From: Variovorax sp. PAMC26660
GTDB lineage: Bacteria > Pseudomonadota > Gammaproteobacteria > Burkholderiales > Burkholderiaceae_C
Assembly (NCBI RefSeq): GCF_014302995.1
Contig: NZ_CP060295.1
Location: 6,315,501 to 6,379,500 of the forward strand
Direction of reading: 5' to 3'
Length of the DNA: 64,000 bases
Part shown: positions 19,135 through 28,030 of the stretch, one piece after another
How the letters are laid out: each line of letters begins with the position of its first letter
How positions within the stretch are numbered: position 1 is the stretch's first letter
Notes under the pieces: generated by a model
The model's database searches: none
Seen by the model: the letters and a program-made list of their open reading frames with translations, nothing else
What the model was told of the DNA's origin: nothing
Program-made: the position numbers and the translations under genes

Positions 19135-19571
19135 GCATCGACGCACTGGGCTTTTGCCTCCACGTCAGCCGCGCCCATGCCAGCCTGACCCTGAAGCTCG
19201 ACGAAGACCTCGGCGCCTTCCACGGGCTGAACTACGGCGACTTCACCCTGCTCCACCTGCTTGTGCAAAGCAAGGACGGCCGCATGGCCATGGCCGATCT
19301 CGCGCACATGCTGGGCCTGTCGATGTCGGGCCTGATCCGCAAGATGATCACGCTCGAAAAAATCGGGCTGGCCGAACGCGTCGCAGCACCCGGCGAAGAC
19401 GGCCGCCGCTTCGCGGCCATCCGCTCCGGCGGCAGGCAACTGGCGCAGGAGGCACGCGTCACCGTCGAGGCCATCTGCGCGAAAGCCCTGCGGCCGCTGG
19501 ACCCGAAACGCCTGCCGGAAATCGACGCCGCGCTCCTCGCGCTCTGCGGGCAAGACGCTTCGCACGCCTGA
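19131..19571 (+). CDS. MarR-family transcriptional regulator
   Basis: A 146-residue winged-helix regulator. Helices at 1-30 lead into the HTH around 60-82 (MADLAHMLGLSMSGLIRKMITLEK), then the wing (ERVAAPGEDGRRFAAIRSGGRQL) and C-terminal dimerisation helices. MarR proteins bind palindromes as dimers and usually release them on binding a small ligand. It is the second gene of an operon ending in a MATE exporter, behind a promoter with two ACCCGGG palindromes. The simplest reading is autorepression and ligand-induced export. Confidence 0.9.
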   Translation: MSIDALGFCLHVSRAHASLTLKLDEDLGAFHGLNYGDFTLLHLLVQSKDGRMAMADLAHMLGLSMSGLIRKMITLEKIGLAERVAAPGEDGRRFAAIRSGGRQLAQEARVTVEAICAKALRPLDPKRLPEIDAALLALCGQDASHA

Positions 19572-19633
19572 GCGCGCCAACGGGTAGATTACGCACCTCG
19601 TTTCGCCGGCCCCCTGAAAACAGAACATCCGCC

Positions 19634-20206
19634 ATGTCACCAGACGACCCGCCCATCACCCTGACCGCCTTCGCCGGTTTCCGGCGCATCGCGCACGGCA
19701 CCAAAGCCGAAGTGCTTGCCCAACTGCGCGAACTCGGCGACGTCCCGTCCTGCCTCGTGTTCGACGACCAGACCGGTGCGCAGCTCGACCTCGACCTGCG
19801 CGAGATGCCCGATGCCGACACGCCCCACGCCGGCCACGAACACCGCGATGAAGCACCGCGCGGCGTCGGCAGACCCAAGCTGGGCGTGGTCGCGCGCGAA
19901 GTCACCCTGCTGCCGCGCCACTGGGACTGGCTGGGTCGCCAACCCGGCGGCGCCTCGGTCGCACTGCGCAAGCTGGTCGACGACGCGCGCCGCGTGCACG
20001 CCGACCGCGACACCGTGCGCACGGCGCAAGAAGCCACCTACCGCGTGATGACCGCGATCGCAGGCAACCTGCCCGGCTTCGAGGAAGCGACCCGTGCGCT
20101 GTTCGCGGGCGACGAACAGCGCTTCGGCAACCTGATCGAGGCCTGGCCCATCGACCTGCGCGCCCATCTGCAAAAACTGTCTGCCCCCGTCTGGAGCCGT
20201 GCATGA
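19634..20206 (+). CDS. DUF2239 family protein
   Basis: A 190-residue protein with the DUF2239 layout: an N-terminal segment ITLTAFAGFRRIAHGTKAEV, the FDDQTGAQLDLDLRE region near 46-60, GRPKLGVVAREVTLLPRHWDWL at about 83-104, and the helical C-terminus with QEATYRVMTAIAGNLPGFEEA. The middle LGVVAREVTLLPRHW segment looks like the start of a ribbon-helix-helix or HTH-like unit, but the family has no established function. It lies 62 bases after the MarR gene, and its stop overlaps the MATE start (ATGA). Confidence 0.85.
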   Translation: MSPDDPPITLTAFAGFRRIAHGTKAEVLAQLRELGDVPSCLVFDDQTGAQLDLDLREMPDADTPHAGHEHRDEAPRGVGRPKLGVVAREVTLLPRHWDWLGRQPGGASVALRKLVDDARRVHADRDTVRTAQEATYRVMTAIAGNLPGFEEATRALFAGDEQRFGNLIEAWPIDLRAHLQKLSAPVWSRA

Positions 20207-21618
20207 GAGCAACCCCTGAAACCCCCAGCACCGGCAAGAGCGGGCTGCAGGGCGTGCCCGTGGCGCCCGTCGGGGCCGCGCGTCCGCTGTGGAAGGTCTT
20301 TCTCTTCTTCCTGGCGCCGATGCTGCTCAGCAACATCCTGCAATCGCTGTCGGGCACGCTGAACAACATCTATGTGGGCCAGATGCTCGGCGTGGGCGCG
20401 CTGGCGGCGGTGTCGAGTTTTTTCCCGGTGATGTTCTTCTTCATCGCCTTCATCATCGGCCTGGGCGCCGGTGCATCGGTGCTGATCGGCCAGGCCTGGG
20501 GCGCGCGCGATGTCGCCAAGGTCAAGGCCGTGGCTGGCACCACGCTCACGGTGGGCATCCTGATGGGCCTGGTGATCGCGGTGTTCGGCGGCGTCTTCAC
20601 CACGCCGATGCTGGCCATGCTGGGCACGCCGCCCGACGTGCTGGCCGACTCCACGCGCTACGCCCGCATCATGCTCATCGCGATGCCCGGCCTCTTCGTG
20701 TTCCTGATGTCCACCGCCATGCTGCGCGGCGTGGGCGACACCGTCACGCCGCTGTTCACGCTGGTCATCTCCACGCTGGTCGGGCTGGTGGTCACGCCCG
20801 CGCTCATTCGCGGCTGGGGTGGCCTGCCGCAACTTGGCGTGGCCAGCGGTGCCTGGGCCACGGTGGTGGCCTTCGTGGTGGCCACGTTGTGGCTGGGCTT
20901 TCGGCTGCGCCATCGCAAGAGCCCGCTGGCGCCCGATGCCGAGTTCCTGCGCAACCTGCGCATCCAGCCGCACCTGCTGAAGGCGGTGCTCAAGATCGGC
21001 GTGCCCACGGGCGTGCAGATGATCGTCGTGGCGCTGGCCGAAGTGGTGCTGCTGTCGATGGTCAACAGCTACGGCTCGAGCGCCACGGCGGCCTACGGCG
21101 CGGTGAACCAGGTGGTGGCGTACGTGCAGTTCCCGGCGATCTCGATTGCCATCACCGCGTCGATCCTTGGCGCGCAGGCCATCGGCGCGGGCCGCGCCAA
21201 CCGCCTGGGCGCGATCGCCAAGACCGCGCTCCTGATGAACCTGGTGCTGACCGGTAGCCTCGTGTTGCTGGGCTACCTGTTCTCGCGTCACCTGATGGGC
21301 TTCTTCATCACCAGCGCACCAGTGATCGAGATCGCGCAGACGCTGCTGCACATCATGCTGTGGAGCCTGGTGCTGTTCGGCATGGCCTCTGCCCTGTCGG
21401 GGATCATGCGGGCCAGCGGCTCGGTGCTGGTGCCGACGCTGATCTCCATCCTCTGCATCCTCGGCGTGGAAGTGCCGGTGGCGTATGCCATGAGCCACCG
21501 CCTCGGGCTGGACGGCATCTGGATCGCCTACCCCGCGACTTTCGGCGCGATGCTGCTGCTGCAGACCGCGTATTACCAGCTGGTGTGGCGCAAGAAGGCG
21601 ATTCACCGGCTGGTGTAG
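20203..21618 (+). CDS. MATE-family multidrug/metabolite exporter
   Basis: A 471-residue inner-membrane protein with 12 predicted helices in two homologous halves. The N-half holds PMLLSNILQSLSGTLNNIYV and the GLGAGASVLIGQAWGAR segment near 85-102. The C-half shows the matching GVPTGVQMIVVALAEVVLL and SIAITASILGAQAIGAG segments. MATE proteins expel cationic drugs or metabolites using Na+ or H+ gradients. It is the last gene of the GIY-YIG/MarR/DUF2239 operon, with a 4-base overlap to the preceding gene. The substrate is unknown. Confidence 0.93.
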   Translation: MRATPETPSTGKSGLQGVPVAPVGAARPLWKVFLFFLAPMLLSNILQSLSGTLNNIYVGQMLGVGALAAVSSFFPVMFFFIAFIIGLGAGASVLIGQAWGARDVAKVKAVAGTTLTVGILMGLVIAVFGGVFTTPMLAMLGTPPDVLADSTRYARIMLIAMPGLFVFLMSTAMLRGVGDTVTPLFTLVISTLVGLVVTPALIRGWGGLPQLGVASGAWATVVAFVVATLWLGFRLRHRKSPLAPDAEFLRNLRIQPHLLKAVLKIGVPTGVQMIVVALAEVVLLSMVNSYGSSATAAYGAVNQVVAYVQFPAISIAITASILGAQAIGAGRANRLGAIAKTALLMNLVLTGSLVLLGYLFSRHLMGFFITSAPVIEIAQTLLHIMLWSLVLFGMASALSGIMRASGSVLVPTLISILCILGVEVPVAYAMSHRLGLDGIWIAYPATFGAMLLLQTAYYQLVWRKKAIHRLV

Positions 21619-21639
21619 CCGCCACGACGGCGGTGGCGG
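21619..21639. terminator. Short hairpin between convergent MATE and VOC genes
   Basis: CCGCCAC and GTGGCGG are exact inverted arms around 7 bases, filling the 22-base gap between two convergent stop codons. It could act as a bidirectional terminator, but there is no T-tract. Confidence 0.35.
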
Positions 21640-21640
21640 A

Positions 21641-22117
21641 TCACGCCCCGTCGTAGGCCTTGCGCACTGCGGCGATGTCGAGCTTGACCATCGTCATCAT
21701 CGCCTGCATCGCGCGGGCGGCCTTGGCCGGGTCCTTGTCCTGGAACATCTGGATCAGGCCGTCGGGCACGATCTGCCAGGACACGCCGTAGCGGTCGGTG
21801 AGCCAGCCGCATTGCACCGGTTCCCCGCCGCCTTCGAGCAGTTTGCTCCAGTAGTTGTCGACCTCGGCTTGCGTCTCGCACTTCAGGTACATCGAGATGG
21901 CCGGGGTGAACTTGTACTGAGGCCCTCCGTTGATCACCATGAACTCCTGCCCTTCGAGCTCGAAGGTCGCGGTGAGCAGCAAGCCTTTCAGAGCGGGATT
22001 GGTGTCGCCCCAGAGCAGTTTGTCGGTCACGCGCGAGTTCGGAAAGATGGCGGTGTAGAACTTCAGCGCGTCTTCGCCGTTGCGGTCGAACCAGAGGCAG
22101 GGCACGATCTTTTGCAT
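21641..22117 (-). CDS. VOC-family protein (PhnB/glyoxalase-like)
   Basis: A 158-residue protein from the ATG at 22117, which has GGAGATCC just upstream; the frame extends further but without a good ribosome site. It matches the PhnB-like branch of the vicinal-oxygen-chelate superfamily: MQKIVPCLWFDRNGEDALKF at the start, FPNSRVTDKL, EFMVINGGPQYKFTPAIS near 67-84, and WQIVPDGLIQMFQDKDPAKA near 120-140. Two beta-alpha-beta-beta-beta units form the fold. Members often annotated as 3-demethylubiquinone methyltransferases are not; the actual activity is unknown. It is convergent with the MATE gene. Confidence 0.88.
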   Translation of the reverse strand: MQKIVPCLWFDRNGEDALKFYTAIFPNSRVTDKLLWGDTNPALKGLLLTATFELEGQEFMVINGGPQYKFTPAISMYLKCETQAEVDNYWSKLLEGGGEPVQCGWLTDRYGVSWQIVPDGLIQMFQDKDPAKAARAMQAMMTMVKLDIAAVRKAYDGA

Positions 22118-22261
22118 GGGATCTCCTTCGCTTGAATGATGAACCTGAGAGTTCAGTATCAAATCGCGGGCCGGCCCTTGTCAAGCCGCGCGGCGGCTGT
22201 CAGGGAGAAGTTCCCATGGGGCATGGGGGCCACAATGCCCGTTCACTCCTGTGCCATCACC

Positions 22262-23614
22262 ATGTTCGCCACACTCCAAAGCAGCTTCAAACGCAACGCC
22301 GTCATGCTCGCGTGCCTCGTCGCATCCGCAGTGCATGCGGCCGGTGCGGCCGACACCGCGACCTTTCCCGATGCCGATGCCAGCGACCCCGCCAGGCTCG
22401 GCTGGATGACCGGTTCGCCCCCGCCCGCCGACCGCACGCTGCGCTTCGACGATGGCAGCTATTTCCAGTTTCCCGCGATGCGCTGGAGCGTGTCGAACTT
22501 CCGCCAGTTGATGCCGACCGTGAACGTCTCGCGCGGCCTGGGTGCGCCCGTCGCCCTGCCCTCTGCGTTGCGCAAGGACATCGACGCCCTCAGCTTCACG
22601 CCGCTCGGCGCGACGGCGCCCATGAGCTGGGAGCAATCGCTCGCCGCCACCTACACCGATGGCATCGTGGTGCTGCACCGTGGGCGCATCGTCTACGAGC
22701 GCTACTTCGGTGTGCTGAAGGACGACGGCCAGCACGGCGCCATGTCCGTCACCAAGTCGGTGGTCGGCACGCTCGGCGCGATGCTGGTGGCCGAAGGCAA
22801 GCTCGACGCCGGCAAGCAGGTGGCCGAGTACGTGCCCGAGCTGGCGAAATCCGCCTTCGGCAACGCCACGGTGCGCCAGGTGCTCGACATGACCACTGGC
22901 CTGAAGTTCAGCGAAGACTATGCCGATCCGAACGCGGAGGTCTGGGCGCATGCGCAGGCCGGCAGCCCCTTGCCGAAGCCCAAGGACTACACCGGCCCGC
23001 GCAGCTACTACGAGTTCCTGCAGACCGTGCAACCCGAAGGAAAGCACGGCGACGGCTTCGGCTACAAGACCGTCAATTCCGATGTGCTGGGTTGGGTGAT
23101 CGCGCGCGCCACTGGCCGCAACGTGGCGCAACTGCTGTCCGAACGCATCTGGCGCCGCCTCGGTGCCGAGCAGGACGCCTACTTCACCGTCGATTCGATC
23201 GGCACGCCCTTTGCCGGCGGCGGCCTGAACACCGGCCTGCGCGACCTCGCGCGCTTCGGCGAAATGCTGCGCAACGACGGCCGCTTCAACGGCCAGCAGA
23301 TCGTGCCCAAGGCGACGGTCGACGACATCCGCGGCGGCGGTGACAAGGCGGCCTTCGTCAAGGGCGGCTATCCGCTGCTGAAGGGATGGAGCTACCGCGA
23401 CATGTGGTGGGTCACGCACAACGACCACGGTGCCTACATGGCGCGCGGCGTGCACGGCCAGCGCATCTACATCGACCCGAAGGCCGAGATGGTGATCGTG
23501 CGCTACGCCTCGCACCCGGTGGCCGGCAACGCGGCCAACGATCCGGTCACGCTGCCGGCCTTCGAGGCGCTCGGGCGGCACCTGCTCGCGCAGGGCCGTC
23601 GCGCGGCGCGCTGA
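22262..23614 (+). CDS. Serine hydrolase, class C beta-lactamase fold (6-aminohexanoate-dimer hydrolase-like)
   Basis: A 450-residue exported enzyme. I chose the ATG at 22262, which opens a signal peptide (MFATLQSSFKRNAVMLACLVASAVHA); the frame continues upstream without signal-like sequence. The active-site SxxK is SVTK with Ser162 and Lys165, followed by VLDMTTGLKFSEDY, the tyrosine/asparagine region GYKTVNSDVLGW near 266-277, and a C-terminal HGQRIYIDPKAEMVIV strand. This arrangement matches NylB-like and related amide/ester hydrolases rather than true beta-lactamases. It stands alone, divergent from the VOC gene. The substrate is not predictable. Confidence 0.87.
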   Translation: MFATLQSSFKRNAVMLACLVASAVHAAGAADTATFPDADASDPARLGWMTGSPPPADRTLRFDDGSYFQFPAMRWSVSNFRQLMPTVNVSRGLGAPVALPSALRKDIDALSFTPLGATAPMSWEQSLAATYTDGIVVLHRGRIVYERYFGVLKDDGQHGAMSVTKSVVGTLGAMLVAEGKLDAGKQVAEYVPELAKSAFGNATVRQVLDMTTGLKFSEDYADPNAEVWAHAQAGSPLPKPKDYTGPRSYYEFLQTVQPEGKHGDGFGYKTVNSDVLGWVIARATGRNVAQLLSERIWRRLGAEQDAYFTVDSIGTPFAGGGLNTGLRDLARFGEMLRNDGRFNGQQIVPKATVDDIRGGGDKAAFVKGGYPLLKGWSYRDMWWVTHNDHGAYMARGVHGQRIYIDPKAEMVIVRYASHPVAGNAANDPVTLPAFEALGRHLLAQGRRAAR

Positions 23615-23630
23615 AGGCCGGCGTCGGCGG

Positions 23631-26048
23631 TTACCAGCGGTACGTGGCCGTGGCGGTCACGGTGCGCGGGTAGCCGTAGTAGCAGTTGCCATAGCCGCAG
23701 TTGGCGATGTAGTTCTTGTTGGTGAGGTTGCGCAGATTCAGCGCCAGGCTCCAGTGGTCGATGTCGTAGCCGAGCATGGCGTCGAGCACCGTGGACGCGG
23801 GCACCTTGTTCGGCGCCACCGATTCACCATCACCACGGTTCGTGCCGGTGTAGCGCGCACCCAGCCCGACCTTCAGGCCGTTGGCGAAGCGGTAGTCGGC
23901 CCACACCGACAGCCGGTGGCGAGGCACGGCCGTGGCCTGCTTGCCGATCTCGCTCGGGTTGCTGCTGGCCGTGACGATGGCCCGGGGCGTGTAGCTGTAG
24001 GAGGCCGTGAGGTTCATGCGCGACACCAGCTCGGTCGTGGCTTCCAGCTCCAGGCCGCGCACCGAGATCTCACCCGTCTGCTTGGGCATCGATTCCTGGT
24101 TGAAGCTGATGTAGTTCTTGCGTCGCAGGTCGAAGATGGCCGCGCTGTAAAGCTCCTTGCGGCCGGGCGGCTGGTAGCGGATGCCCGCCTCGTACTGCCG
24201 GCCGCTTTCGGGCTTGAACGGATTGCCCGAGACCGGATCGATGGTCGCGGTCGGCGCGAACGACTCCGAGTAGCTCAGATACGGTGCCCAGCCGCTCGGA
24301 TGCAGATAAACCAGGCCCGCACGGCTGGTGAACTTGTGGTCCTTGATGCGCGTGTCCGAGCCGTCCAGCCGGCTGTGCACGTTGCTGTCGGCGCTGTCGT
24401 AGCGACCGCCCAGCGTCAGTGCCCAGCGGTCGTCCCACTTGATCTGGTCCTGCAGGTACAGGCCGGTCTGGCTCAGGCGGCTGATGCCGTCGAAGTACGG
24501 GGCCGGCACCTTGACCCCGCCGCCGTATGCCGGCGCGTAGATATTGAGCGGTGACGCACTGCCGCCGCTGAAGGTGATCTGGTCGATGCGGGTGCGCTGG
24601 TAGTCCAGGCCCACCAGCACCTTGTGCTGCGTGTCGCCCAGCCGGAAATCGGCCTGCGCCTGGTTGTCCAGGGCCACGGCGCCGATGTTTTCGCGACTGC
24701 CGAAAGTTCTTCTCGACAGGAACTGGAAGTTGGCCGGGTCCGTCGCGCTGTCGGGGTTCACGGTCAGGAAGTTGGACGCCTGCACGCCCCGGTAGTCCAT
24801 TTTCTGGTGGGCATAGCGCGCGTTCTGCCGCACGGTCCAGGTGTCGTTGATGCGATGCTCGAACTGGTAGCCGATCATTTCCTGGTCCTGGTTGAAATGG
24901 TCGAACCAGGGCTCGCCCGTGAACAGCGACGAAGGAATATAGGTGCCGATCCTGGTCGCCTCCAGCGAGCCGACTTTCGGACGCGCGCGGGTGTAGACCC
25001 CGCTGCGGGTGCGGCTGAACTGCGAGAGCAGCGTCAGCGTCGTGTCGCTCGATGGCTTCCAGGTGAGCGACGGCGCAATGTAAGTGCGGTCATCCGCCTC
25101 CTTGGCGGCTGGCAGTTGCGCGTCGCGCAGCAAGCCGGTGATGCGATACAGCACCTTGCCGTCCGCATCCAGCGCACCCGCGAAGTCGCCCGCGACCTGG
25201 CGGCCGGCGTGATCGCCAACCTGCAGTTGCAGCTCGCGCACCGGCTCTGCCGTCGGTCGCTTGCTGACCACGTTCACCACCCCGCCCGGACCGCTCATGC
25301 CGTACAAGACCGACGAGGGGCCGCGCAGCAGTTCGATGCGCTCGGCGCCGTAGTTCTCGGTGCGCCAGACGCCCCAGGTGCTGTTGTTGCGCAGAGGCAG
25401 GCCGTCGAGGTAGAAGCCCGGCGAATAGGCGTCGAAGCCCCGCAGCGAGATCCAGTCGTAGCGCGAATCGGCGCCATAGGTCGTGGTCGAGACGCCCGGC
25501 GTGTAGCCCAGCGCATCCTTGAGGTTGGTGGCACCCATGGCCTCGATGCGATCGGCCGTGACCACCGAGATCGACTGCGGCGTCTCGATGATCGGCGTGT
25601 CGGTCTTGGTGCCCGTGGCGCTGCGCTTGGCGAGGTAGCCCTGCACGCGGCCCGTGGCGCTCTCTTCGCCATCGGCCACCACAGTGACTGCCGGCAGCGT
25701 GGAGGTGCCTGACGCCGCAGGCACCGTCTTGATCACGGCGGCGTTGCCTTCCATGCTGGCGGCCAGTCCGCTGCCGGCGAGCAGGCGGTCGAGCGCCTGG
25801 CGCGGCGTCAGGCTGCCGGAGATGGCTGGCGCCGTCTTGCCCGCCACCAGGCTTTGCTGCACGACGAGCTGGATGCGGGTCTGCCGTGCCCAGTCGTTCA
25901 GCGCCTCGGCCAGCGGCTGGGCTGCAATGCCGATCTGCAGTGGCGCGCCGGTCGGCGTGCCCTGGGTCTGGGCACGCAGCGGTGCATTCGCCAGGGCAAG
26001 TGCAATGGCCAGGGCCAGCGGCGCCGGCGTCATCTTCAAGCGGTTCAT
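23631..26048 (-). CDS. TonB-dependent siderophore receptor with N-terminal signalling domain
   Basis: An 805-residue outer-membrane transducer from the ATG at 26048 (a TTG lies one codon earlier). Signal peptide to about 27, then the secretin/TonB short N-terminal (STN) signalling domain near 38-90 (AEALNDWARQTRIQLVVQQS). Next come a TonB-box-like LPAVTVVADG, the plug with DGLPLRNNST and ELLRGPSSVLYGMSGPGGVV, and a 22-strand barrel ending in YRW. The end NCGYGNCYYGYPRTVTATAT resembles FhuA/FoxA/FpvA-type ferri-siderophore receptors. The STN domain and the upstream FecR and FecI genes indicate cell-surface signalling: the loaded receptor activates its own transcription. Confidence 0.94.
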   Translation of the reverse strand: MNRLKMTPAPLALAIALALANAPLRAQTQGTPTGAPLQIGIAAQPLAEALNDWARQTRIQLVVQQSLVAGKTAPAISGSLTPRQALDRLLAGSGLAASMEGNAAVIKTVPAASGTSTLPAVTVVADGEESATGRVQGYLAKRSATGTKTDTPIIETPQSISVVTADRIEAMGATNLKDALGYTPGVSTTTYGADSRYDWISLRGFDAYSPGFYLDGLPLRNNSTWGVWRTENYGAERIELLRGPSSVLYGMSGPGGVVNVVSKRPTAEPVRELQLQVGDHAGRQVAGDFAGALDADGKVLYRITGLLRDAQLPAAKEADDRTYIAPSLTWKPSSDTTLTLLSQFSRTRSGVYTRARPKVGSLEATRIGTYIPSSLFTGEPWFDHFNQDQEMIGYQFEHRINDTWTVRQNARYAHQKMDYRGVQASNFLTVNPDSATDPANFQFLSRRTFGSRENIGAVALDNQAQADFRLGDTQHKVLVGLDYQRTRIDQITFSGGSASPLNIYAPAYGGGVKVPAPYFDGISRLSQTGLYLQDQIKWDDRWALTLGGRYDSADSNVHSRLDGSDTRIKDHKFTSRAGLVYLHPSGWAPYLSYSESFAPTATIDPVSGNPFKPESGRQYEAGIRYQPPGRKELYSAAIFDLRRKNYISFNQESMPKQTGEISVRGLELEATTELVSRMNLTASYSYTPRAIVTASSNPSEIGKQATAVPRHRLSVWADYRFANGLKVGLGARYTGTNRGDGESVAPNKVPASTVLDAMLGYDIDHWSLALNLRNLTNKNYIANCGYGNCYYGYPRTVTATATYRW

Positions 26049-26164
26049 CAACGTCTTCCAGGTAGAGAATACAAATGGTTCTTATCTGGCTGACGCACGA
26101 ACTGCTGGAAATACGGTAACCCTGGTGAAAAAAATATGGCCCCGTCGCTTTCGGGGCGCGCTGG

Positions 26165-27214
26165 CTAAGGCGCCGGCACGATCTCGGCAACCGGCCCGTC
26201 GCCTTTGAGCCGCACGGGCAAGGCGCTGGGCAGCGCGCGCCGCAGCGTGCGTGCGTCTCTCGGGTCGAAGGTGCCGCTCAGGCGCAGCGCCGCGACGGCC
26301 GGGTCGTACACCACGAGGCCGGTGCTGCCGTAGCGCTCCAGTTCGGCCAATGCGCGCGCCAGCGGCGTGTCCACAAAGCTCAGCCGGTGCTCGCGCCAGG
26401 GTGCAATGCCATCGCCCGGAACGGCCGATACGGCGGCCAGCACGCCCTGCGGATCGCTTTCCACCTGCTGGCCAGCGGTGAGGAAGACAGCGTTTTCCAG
26501 CGCCGCGGCGGAAGACTCGACCCAACTGTCGTCCGGCGCCTTCTCCCTCCGAGTGACCCGCACCTTGCCCTCTTCCACCGACACCCGCGCGCCCTCCGCA
26601 CCCGCAATGCCCGGCGTATGCCGCACCGCGAAACGCGTGCCGACCACGCGCACATGCAGCGGCCCGGCCAGCACGTCGAACGGGCGTTGGGCGTCAGACT
26701 GCACCGCAAATACAGCCTGCCCGTCGATCAGCCGGACCTCGCGGCGCTCGCGGAAATAGCGCACCTCCAGCCGCGTGGCGGTGTCCAGCCGAAGCACCGT
26801 GCCATCGGGCAGCGGCACTTCGAGCTGCTGCCCGCGCTGGGTGCCGAAAGCCTGCATGAACACCGGCTGCGCCTGCAGATGGCTCCACCCCAGGTAGCTG
26901 CCGCCGGCGACCACGCCCGCGGCGGCCAGCGCAAACGCCGGCTTCAGGAAGCCGCGCCGCGTGGGCGAACTCCGGTTCCCCGAGAAGCCCTCGCGCCAGG
27001 TCGCAACCGTCTCCGGCGAGATTGCGTCGAAGGCTTTCCAGCGCGATTCCCATTGGCGGTAGGCATCGGCGTGTTTCGGGTCAGCGCCGATCCAGTCCTG
27101 GAAAAGCCGCTCGTCGCGCGTGCTCCATTCCTCGCGATGGCGGCGGACGAACCATTCCAGCACCTCCTGACGCAGGCGCGATGCTTCTTCCGACGGTGGC
27201 AACGATGGGGTCAT
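26165..27214 (-). CDS. FecR-family anti-sigma/sigma-regulator
   Basis: A 349-residue inner-membrane regulator from the ATG at 27214. The N-terminal cytoplasmic DUF4880 region (EWFVRRHREEWSTRDERLFQDW) binds the sigma factor. A membrane segment follows near 92-112 (AFALAAAGVVAGGSYLGW), then the periplasmic FecR domain (RGQQLEVPLPDGTVLRLDTA to VVGTRFAVRH). A C-terminal STN-like part (PLARALAELERYGSTGLVVY) contacts the receptor. It passes the signal from the siderophore receptor to the FecI-like sigma factor encoded just upstream. The order sigma - FecR - receptor on one strand is canonical. Confidence 0.93.
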   Translation of the reverse strand: MTPSLPPSEEASRLRQEVLEWFVRRHREEWSTRDERLFQDWIGADPKHADAYRQWESRWKAFDAISPETVATWREGFSGNRSSPTRRGFLKPAFALAAAGVVAGGSYLGWSHLQAQPVFMQAFGTQRGQQLEVPLPDGTVLRLDTATRLEVRYFRERREVRLIDGQAVFAVQSDAQRPFDVLAGPLHVRVVGTRFAVRHTPGIAGAEGARVSVEEGKVRVTRREKAPDDSWVESSAAALENAVFLTAGQQVESDPQGVLAAVSAVPGDGIAPWREHRLSFVDTPLARALAELERYGSTGLVVYDPAVAALRLSGTFDPRDARTLRRALPSALPVRLKGDGPVAEIVPAP

Positions 27215-27322
27215 GGCTCGGCGAGCTCTCCTATGGATGTAGACGCGCGAGCAATGCAAAACCCTGTAGCGGGTCTCGTGGGTGCACCGCGTCGCTCGCG
27301 CGTTCGCTCTTGTAGTTGTCGT

Positions 27323-27841
27323 TCATCGCCCGGTGCCGTTCACCTGGTCCAGGCACGCCCAGCATGCATCCATGGCAATCCGCAGTTGCATCTCGACCGT
27401 GCGGACCGAAATGCCCATGCGCTCGGCGACTTCGGCATAGGAAAGCCCGTCGAACTTGTAGAGCACGAAGGCTTCGCGGCATCGCGGCGGCAGCCGGTCG
27501 ATGGTCGCAACCATGGCCGCCAGCCCCTGCCCGGAAGACAGGATGGTGTCTGGCTCGAAGGTCGAGGGGCCGATGCAGTCGTCGAGTTCAACCGCGTCCT
27601 CTTGGGGGCCGGCCCCGTCGAAGCCGGCGCGCACGCCGGTGCGGCGATGGTGATCCGTGACCAGGTTGCGGGCCGTGCGATAGAGCAGCGCACGCGGATC
27701 GCGCACCACGCTGCCGGTGCGCTGCGCCTCGTACACGCGCACGTAGCTCTCCTGCGCCAGGTCGGCCGCAGTGGCGCGGTCGGACACCTTTCGGGAGAGA
27801 AAGCTCAGCAGTTCGCGGTAATAGCGTTCGAACACAGGCAC
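27323..27841 (-). CDS. FecI-like ECF sigma factor
   Basis: A 172-residue ECF sigma factor. Region 2 covers about 5-75 (RYYRELLSFLSRKVSDRATA, DLAQESYVRVYEAQ, DPRALLYRTARNLVTDHHRR) and region 4 about 112-165 (LPPRCREAFVLYKFDGLSYAEV, RTVEMQL). The start is GTG at 27841, since no ATG precedes the conserved MPVFERYY start. It would direct transcription of the siderophore receptor once released by the FecR-type protein. Iron control is probable: a Fur-box-like stretch lies about 70 bases upstream. Confidence 0.93.
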   Translation of the reverse strand: MPVFERYYRELLSFLSRKVSDRATAADLAQESYVRVYEAQRTGSVVRDPRALLYRTARNLVTDHHRRTGVRAGFDGAGPQEDAVELDDCIGPSTFEPDTILSSGQGLAAMVATIDRLPPRCREAFVLYKFDGLSYAEVAERMGISVRTVEMQLRIAMDACWACLDQVNGTGR

Positions 27842-27907
27842 ACCACAGCCGGGAAGGGCTGGTCGAAGTCCAGGGGCAGGTTGGCTTCGACACGGCGTGG
27901 CTTACCT

Positions 27908-27920
27908 GATGAGAATCAAA
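27908..27920 (-). promoter_or_regulatory. Possible Fur box upstream of the FecI-like gene
   Basis: TGATGAGAATCAA, read with its flanks, partly matches the GATAATGATAATCATTATC Fur consensus (several A/T and the GAATC core), and the AT content is locally raised. Family practice, with ECF sigma genes of this type under Fur, supports it. The match is imperfect. Confidence 0.35.
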
Positions 27921-28030
27921 ACACGGAAGGCACGGATTATCTCCGCGTTCGGGTGGCCGGCCCTCGCAGGGTAGGCATTTCGCCTGCCTGAATGGGCGCG
28001 AGGCTGGCTACCCTTCGTGCCAGAGCCCGC

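Noticed and set aside
27960-28025. Possible terminator hairpin downstream of the amidohydrolase (GGTAGGC / GCCTGCC)
   Set aside because: The arms are short and need a G-T pair, and no T-tract is present.
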